A DNA stretch of 8,876 nt. Origin: an uncultured Selenomonadales bacterium. Its GTDB lineage: Bacteria > Bacillota > Negativicutes > Selenomonadales > Selenomonadaceae. Where the stretch lies: the NCBI GenBank assembly GCA_937877655.1, contig CALFJC010000114.1, positions 1 through 8,876 on the forward strand. Reading direction: 5' to 3'. Below are positions 6,273-8,876 of this stretch, piece after piece. The notes beneath the pieces are model-generated. The model had not been told where the DNA came from. It was given only the letters and a program-made list of their open reading frames with translations, and searched no databases. The position numbers and the translations under genes are program-made. The first letter of the stretch is position 1; the number at the start of each line of letters is the position of its first letter.

Positions 6273-6518
6273 ATGAAAAATGTTGAGGATTGCAAGTTGC
6301 TCGTCAATGAACTTATCGATATTAACTTCAGACAGCGCGAGATTGTTCGTCAAATAAGTCGTTACGTCGCCGAAAACGGCGATAACGAAAAATTAATGTC
6401 CGCTCTGGAAAATTATCTCAAAAAAATCGATGAACTTGAAGATGCCGGTCGCTCAATTTATATCGTCGTCGAAAATCTTTTTGTCGATGACGATCTCAAT
6501 CACATTAAGAAAAAATAA
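6273..6518 (+). CDS. Small helical protein of unknown function, co-transcribed with pepD
   Basis: An 81-residue, charged, mostly helical protein with no signal peptide or membrane segment. Leu/Ile/Val spacing over residues 9-31 and 39-57 suggests two amphipathic helices, possibly a coiled-coil hairpin, and the tail ends in HIKKK. The ATG at 6273-6275 is preferred over an in-frame TTG at 6267 because a perfect AGGAGG (6260-6265) lies 7 bases upstream, inside the last codons of pepD. The 2-base gap to the pepD stop shows an operon. I do not recognise the family. A FliT/FlgN-like helical chaperone is conceivable from size and shape alone, but no flagellar gene is nearby. Its 3' end overlaps the convergent acyltransferase gene by 14 bases. 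Confidence 0.8.
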   Translation: MKNVEDCKLLVNELIDINFRQREIVRQISRYVAENGDNEKLMSALENYLKKIDELEDAGRSIYIVVENLFVDDDLNHIKKK

Positions 6519-6527
6519 TTTTCTTAA
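6505..6527. repeat. AT-rich inverted repeat over two convergent stop codons
   Basis: TTAAGAAAA (6505-6513), loop AATAA, TTTTCTTAA (6519-6527): a perfect 9-bp stem with one G-C pair per arm. It contains the TAA of the small plus-strand gene (6516-6518) and, on the other strand, the TAA of the acyltransferase gene (6505-6507). No clean T-run follows either side, so it is at best a weak bidirectional terminator. Confidence 0.45.
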
Positions 6528-7569
6528 GCCGATTGACAAGAAAATTTGCCGATAAAGTCAGCAAGACGATTAAAACGTAAAAAATCAGCGCGTTCGGAGC
6601 CGTCATTATCAAATTTAATTTGCCAAACACTATCAAAAGGTAAGTTATCGCAAAAGGATGCGCCAAATATACAAAGTAAGAATTTTTTCCGAGCAGGCTT
6701 AAAAAATTTTTTATCGGCGCGGGCAATTCAACCGTTTCAAACAGCATAAAGAAGAAAATCGACGCCGCGATTGTGTAAAAAATGCCCGGCGGCGAAAGTT
6801 GATGCGCCGTATTAACCGCCGCTTCCGCCGAAAAATTCTCGACGTAAATTAAAAAGTAAAACCAACTCAATAAAATTGTCAGCGTGAGGAAAAATCCCGC
6901 GCTGATTATTTTTTTCTGTCTCTTACACCATGCAAAAAATTTTTCCGACTTTACTCCCAAAATTCCGCCCAAAATGAAGATAAAGACGTAATGCAACACC
7001 AACCAGTTCAATCTCCACTTTAAAAAAATATTTTCCGACATTCCCGCGCAATAACTCGACCAATAATCAAATAAAATCTGCGCGGTCAGCAATAAAATCA
7101 ATTTCACGGGCGTCATTCGCTTAATTATTTCTATCCACAGCGGCATTAACACATAAAACCAGAGCAAAATCACCAAAAAATATAAATGATACTTCGCCAG
7201 CCCGAAAAAATAAATTTCCGCCGCATATTTCGGGCTCGGAAAAATTGAGTAGCCGTAAAATAAATTGTCATGCAGAAGATACAGCGTCGACCAGATTAGA
7301 TAAGGCAAAAGTACCGCTTTGAATCGCCGCCGCAAAAATTTTTTATAATCGAACGGCTCGGCAAGATTCATTCGATAAAAAAGCCCGAACGCCGATATAA
7401 AAAAGAAAATCGGCACGCTGAATCGCGAGACGATTTCAAAAAGCGCAACCAAATTGATATTCGGCGTCGGATTCAGCAAAATATATTGCGAACCCGTGTG
7501 AATTGCCACAACGCCGAGCATCGATATGCCGCGTATGTATTCGATTGACTCAAGATAAGGTTTTTTCAT
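6505..7569 (-). CDS. Acyltransferase-3 family (OafA/YrhL-like) membrane protein
   Basis: A 354-residue integral membrane protein with about ten hydrophobic segments. The family transfers acyl groups to sugars of cell-surface polysaccharides or other envelope molecules. Seen: the N-terminal signature YIRGISMLGVVAIH (11-24) with the conserved family His24, RFSVPIFFFISAFGLF (49-64), RRRFKAVLLPYLIW (80-93), and the C-terminal SYFVYLAHPF (297-306). There is no extra SGNH domain. The length is typical of the membrane domain alone. The substrate cannot be told from sequence. The start ATG overlaps the stop of the upstream SIMPL gene (ATGA) and has no clear ribosome binding site, so translation is probably coupled. 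Confidence 0.88.
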   Translation of the reverse strand: MKKPYLESIEYIRGISMLGVVAIHTGSQYILLNPTPNINLVALFEIVSRFSVPIFFFISAFGLFYRMNLAEPFDYKKFLRRRFKAVLLPYLIWSTLYLLHDNLFYGYSIFPSPKYAAEIYFFGLAKYHLYFLVILLWFYVLMPLWIEIIKRMTPVKLILLLTAQILFDYWSSYCAGMSENIFLKWRLNWLVLHYVFIFILGGILGVKSEKFFAWCKRQKKIISAGFFLTLTILLSWFYFLIYVENFSAEAAVNTAHQLSPPGIFYTIAASIFFFMLFETVELPAPIKNFLSLLGKNSYFVYLAHPFAITYLLIVFGKLNLIMTAPNALIFYVLIVLLTLSANFLVNRLKKIIFS

Positions 7570-8276
7570 CGGCTGATTTCAAATTCTACATGAACATTCG
7601 CCGAACATTGCAAAGTTCCGCTCTCAATCGGCGTTTCAAACTCGGCGGCGTCTTCCATAGCTCCCATTGAACGCGCCATTTTATAATTTCGCGGCGCGGA
7701 AATGTGATTTGAATTTATCGACACGGAACGGACGCTTACGATATATTTTCCGAGAGTTGCAGCCGCAATTTCAGCTTTTCTCTTCGCATCAAGCACTGCA
7801 AGCCGCAATGCCTCATCTTGATAAGAATTTTTGTCGCGAAGTCCGAAATTTAAGCTGTCAACGCGATTTGCTCCGTGATTTAATGCCGCGTCGATAATTT
7901 TTCCGACCAAATTTAAATCGTCAACGATAATCGTAACCGAATTGCTTGCCTCGTAGCCTTCGAGAATATTTTTTCCGTTTTCCAAGTGCCGATAAGTCGG
8001 ATTGAAATTGTAATTGCCCGTCGAAATGTTTTTCCGTTCAATTCCGAGCGCGACAATCGAATTTATAACCGAACCGGCGGCTTTTGCGTTCGCCGATTGA
8101 ACTTCGGAAGGATTTTTTGCCCGTGTAACCACTCCGACTGAAATTGTGGCGCGGTCGGGTTGCGCTTCAACAATTCCTTCGCCGCTTACCGTGATTATTG
8201 GCGGGCGAAGCTCTTCCGCAAACGTCGTTGAACAAAAAATCATCAGAATCATCAGCGTTAAACTAAAAATTTTCAT
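7566..8276 (-). CDS. Secreted SIMPL-domain (DUF541/YggE-like) protein
   Basis: A 236-residue exported protein of the SIMPL family, whose members form oligomers outside the cytoplasmic membrane; the E. coli homologue YggE is linked to oxidative stress, and the exact role is unknown. Seen: an N-terminal signal peptide (MK, a hydrophobic core, then STTFA with likely cleavage after Ala20), the family start motif ITVSGEGIVEAQPDRATI (28-45), the middle SVTIIVDDLNLVGKIIDAAL (113-132), and an RKAEIAAATLGK segment (166-177). Cys15 lies in IFCS, which is not a good lipobox, so it is not called a lipoprotein. The ATG at 8274-8276 is chosen because GGAGGTG (8283-8289) lies 6 bases upstream; an in-frame TTG at 8289-8291 overlaps that site. 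It is first in a unit with the acyltransferase gene. Confidence 0.92.
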   Translation of the reverse strand: MKIFSLTLMILMIFCSTTFAEELRPPIITVSGEGIVEAQPDRATISVGVVTRAKNPSEVQSANAKAAGSVINSIVALGIERKNISTGNYNFNPTYRHLENGKNILEGYEASNSVTIIVDDLNLVGKIIDAALNHGANRVDSLNFGLRDKNSYQDEALRLAVLDAKRKAEIAAATLGKYIVSVRSVSINSNHISAPRNYKMARSMGAMEDAAEFETPIESGTLQCSANVHVEFEISR

Positions 8277-8282
8277 CAAATA

Positions 8283-8289
8283 CACCTCC
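8283..8289 (-). promoter_or_regulatory. Ribosome binding site deciding the SIMPL gene start
   Basis: GGAGGTG on the minus strand, 6 bases before ATG 8274-8276. It overlaps the upstream TTG at 8289-8291 and excludes it as a start. Confidence 0.8.
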
Positions 8290-8311
8290 AAAAATTTTAA
8301 TCGCGCTTAAA

Positions 8312-8376
8312 CGCAACGAATATTTTAAAATTATCGCAACGTTCGAGTGTGTCAGCAGGATGCAACGTCACGTTGC
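8312..8376. repeat. GCAACG repeats upstream of the SIMPL gene, candidate operator cluster
   Basis: The hexamer GCAACG occurs at 8313-8318, 8336-8341 and 8362-8367 on the plus strand, and inverted (CGTTGC) at 8371-8376. The last pair forms a perfect 6-bp inverted repeat with a 3-base centre that overlaps the stop of the HTH gene (8368-8370). A weak minus-strand promoter, CTGACA (8350-8355) with 16 bases to TAATTT (8328-8333), lies among the repeats. These could bind a regulator, perhaps the adjacent HTH protein; that is inference. Confidence 0.4.
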
Positions 8377-8876
8377 CACCTCCGCGCAGATTTTATTATA
8401 ATCGCCGCGCAGATTCAAGCCGAACAATCTTTTCAAAAGCCGTTTTTTAGTCGTCGCGTGCCATAAGATATTCGGCGGGCTTGCCAAAAAATCAACGAGC
8501 TTGGCAATTTGTTCCGCCGTGAAATTCTGCTTGCCACGCATTTTATCGGAAACTGTCGATTGCGATAATCCCAAAAGTTTTGCAATCGCGGCGTATGATA
8601 AATTATGTGCGTCAATCTCCGCCAACAAATTTTTATACGGAGTTTCTTTGCATGTTGAAATAGCACTTACTCCATCGTCGCGTGCCAAAAGATATTCGGC
8701 GGGCTTACCGAAAAATTCAACGAGCTTGGCAATTTGTTCCGCCGTGAAATTCTGCTTGCCACGCATTTTCATAGAAACAACTTGATGACACAAGCCCAAA
8801 AGTTTTGCAATCGCGGCGTATGATAAATTATGTGCGTCAATCTCCGCCAACAAATTTTTATACGGAGTTTCTTTGC
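8368..8876 (-). CDS. Tandem-duplicated XRE/Cro-like helix-turn-helix protein, 5' end off window, frameshifted last unit
   Basis: The reading frame is open through the right edge, so the start is outside; TTG at 8851-8853 is an internal Leu codon. It codes two copies of a 75-residue unit: a KETPYKNLLAEIDAHNLS lead, a helix-turn-helix (SYAAIAKLLG, turn, recognition helix ending MRGKQNF), then TAEQIAKLVEFFGKPAEYLLARDD. This looks like a Cro/C1-type DNA-binding domain, so a transcriptional regulator, possibly phage-derived, is likely. The recognition helices differ (LCHQVVSMK versus LSQSTVSDK) while the rest is nearly identical. In the second unit one base is missing at the A-run 8486-8491, so LVDFFGKPAEYL-type sequence becomes LVDFLASPPNILWH and runs 79 bases past the ancestral stop (TAA at 8447-8449). 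The odd 39-residue tail, ending in CAEVAT, is therefore probably frameshift-derived. Whether the product works is unknown. Confidence 0.75.
   Translation of the reverse strand, partial: KETPYKNLLAEIDAHNLSYAAIAKLLGLCHQVVSMKMRGKQNFTAEQIAKLVEFFGKPAEYLLARDDGVSAISTCKETPYKNLLAEIDAHNLSYAAIAKLLGLSQSTVSDKMRGKQNFTAEQIAKLVDFLASPPNILWHATTKKRLLKRLFGLNLRGDYNKICAEVAT
8451..8876 (-). repeat. Two near-identical 225-bp tandem DNA repeats coding HTH units
   Basis: Unit A is 8675-8876 and runs off the edge; unit B is 8451-8651. The offset is 225 bp upstream of a 1-base gap in unit B and 224 bp beyond it. An 82-bp stretch (8570-8651 versus 8795-8876) is identical. By eye, only three substitutions and one indel separate the units outside a 25-bp block (8545-8569 versus 8770-8794), which has 15 differences. 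Because unit A is still in repeat sequence at position 8876, more copies may follow outside the window. Confidence 0.9.

Noticed and set aside
7566..8276. SIMPL protein as a lipoprotein
   Set aside because: The only early Cys (Cys15) is preceded by M-I-F, not a lipobox, and a better signal peptidase I site follows at TTFA.
8362..8376. GCAACG-N3-CGTTGC as terminator of the HTH gene
   Set aside because: No T-run follows it on the minus strand; the stem is only 6 bp, so an operator is more likely.
8433..8666. Minus-strand 77-codon frame inside the HTH gene
   Set aside because: It is an off-frame reading of the repeat DNA; the real frame shows clear HTH motifs in both units. It is relevant only as evidence of the frameshift region.
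1..8876. CRISPR array, tRNA, rRNA or insertion sequence
   Set aside because: The frequent AAAATTTTT-type runs are compositional, not spaced repeats. I saw no tRNA-like cloverleaf, rRNA segment, transposase or terminal inverted repeats with target duplications.

Overview
The window is 8.9 kb of low-GC bacterial chromosome. It has strong AGGAGG-type ribosome binding sites, TTG and ATG starts, many A/T homopolymer runs in genes, and a Sec signal peptide on one product. It uses flavin-dependent ThyX and the MEP (non-mevalonate) isoprenoid pathway. This suits an anaerobic Firmicute, most likely Negativicutes/Selenomonas-like, but that is an inference from composition and gene content; there is no rRNA or other marker to confirm it.

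Left part (1-4712), minus strand: ispE (isoprenoid kinase, 3' end off the left edge) has its own promoter. rpiB (ribose-5-phosphate isomerase B) has its own promoter and an intrinsic terminator. Before them in transcription order lies a two-gene unit, a NYN-family nuclease-like gene with five tandem 87-residue repeats followed by thyX, joined by a 4-base ATGA overlap. The thyX gene is interrupted by a complete 305-residue intein carrying an HNH homing-endonuclease domain, inserted inside the ThyX signature motif.

Middle part (4792-6518), plus strand: a PepD-type M20 metallo-dipeptidase gene is followed after 2 bases by a small gene for an 81-residue helical protein of unknown function. It is divergent from the NYN/thyX unit.

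Right part (6505-8876), minus strand: a partial gene with tandemly duplicated helix-turn-helix domains lies upstream of a two-gene unit of a secreted SIMPL-domain protein and an acyltransferase-3 membrane protein (again an ATGA overlap). The small plus-strand gene and the acyltransferase gene converge and overlap by 14 bases inside an AT-rich inverted repeat.

The most unusual items are: (1) the ThyX intein; (2) the NYN protein with five 87-residue repeats of unassigned fold; (3) the duplicated HTH gene, whose two 225-bp units are almost identical except for a 25-bp block coding the DNA-recognition helix, and whose last unit has lost one base, so its C-terminus is read out of the ancestral frame. 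I see no rRNA, tRNA, CRISPR array or insertion sequence.
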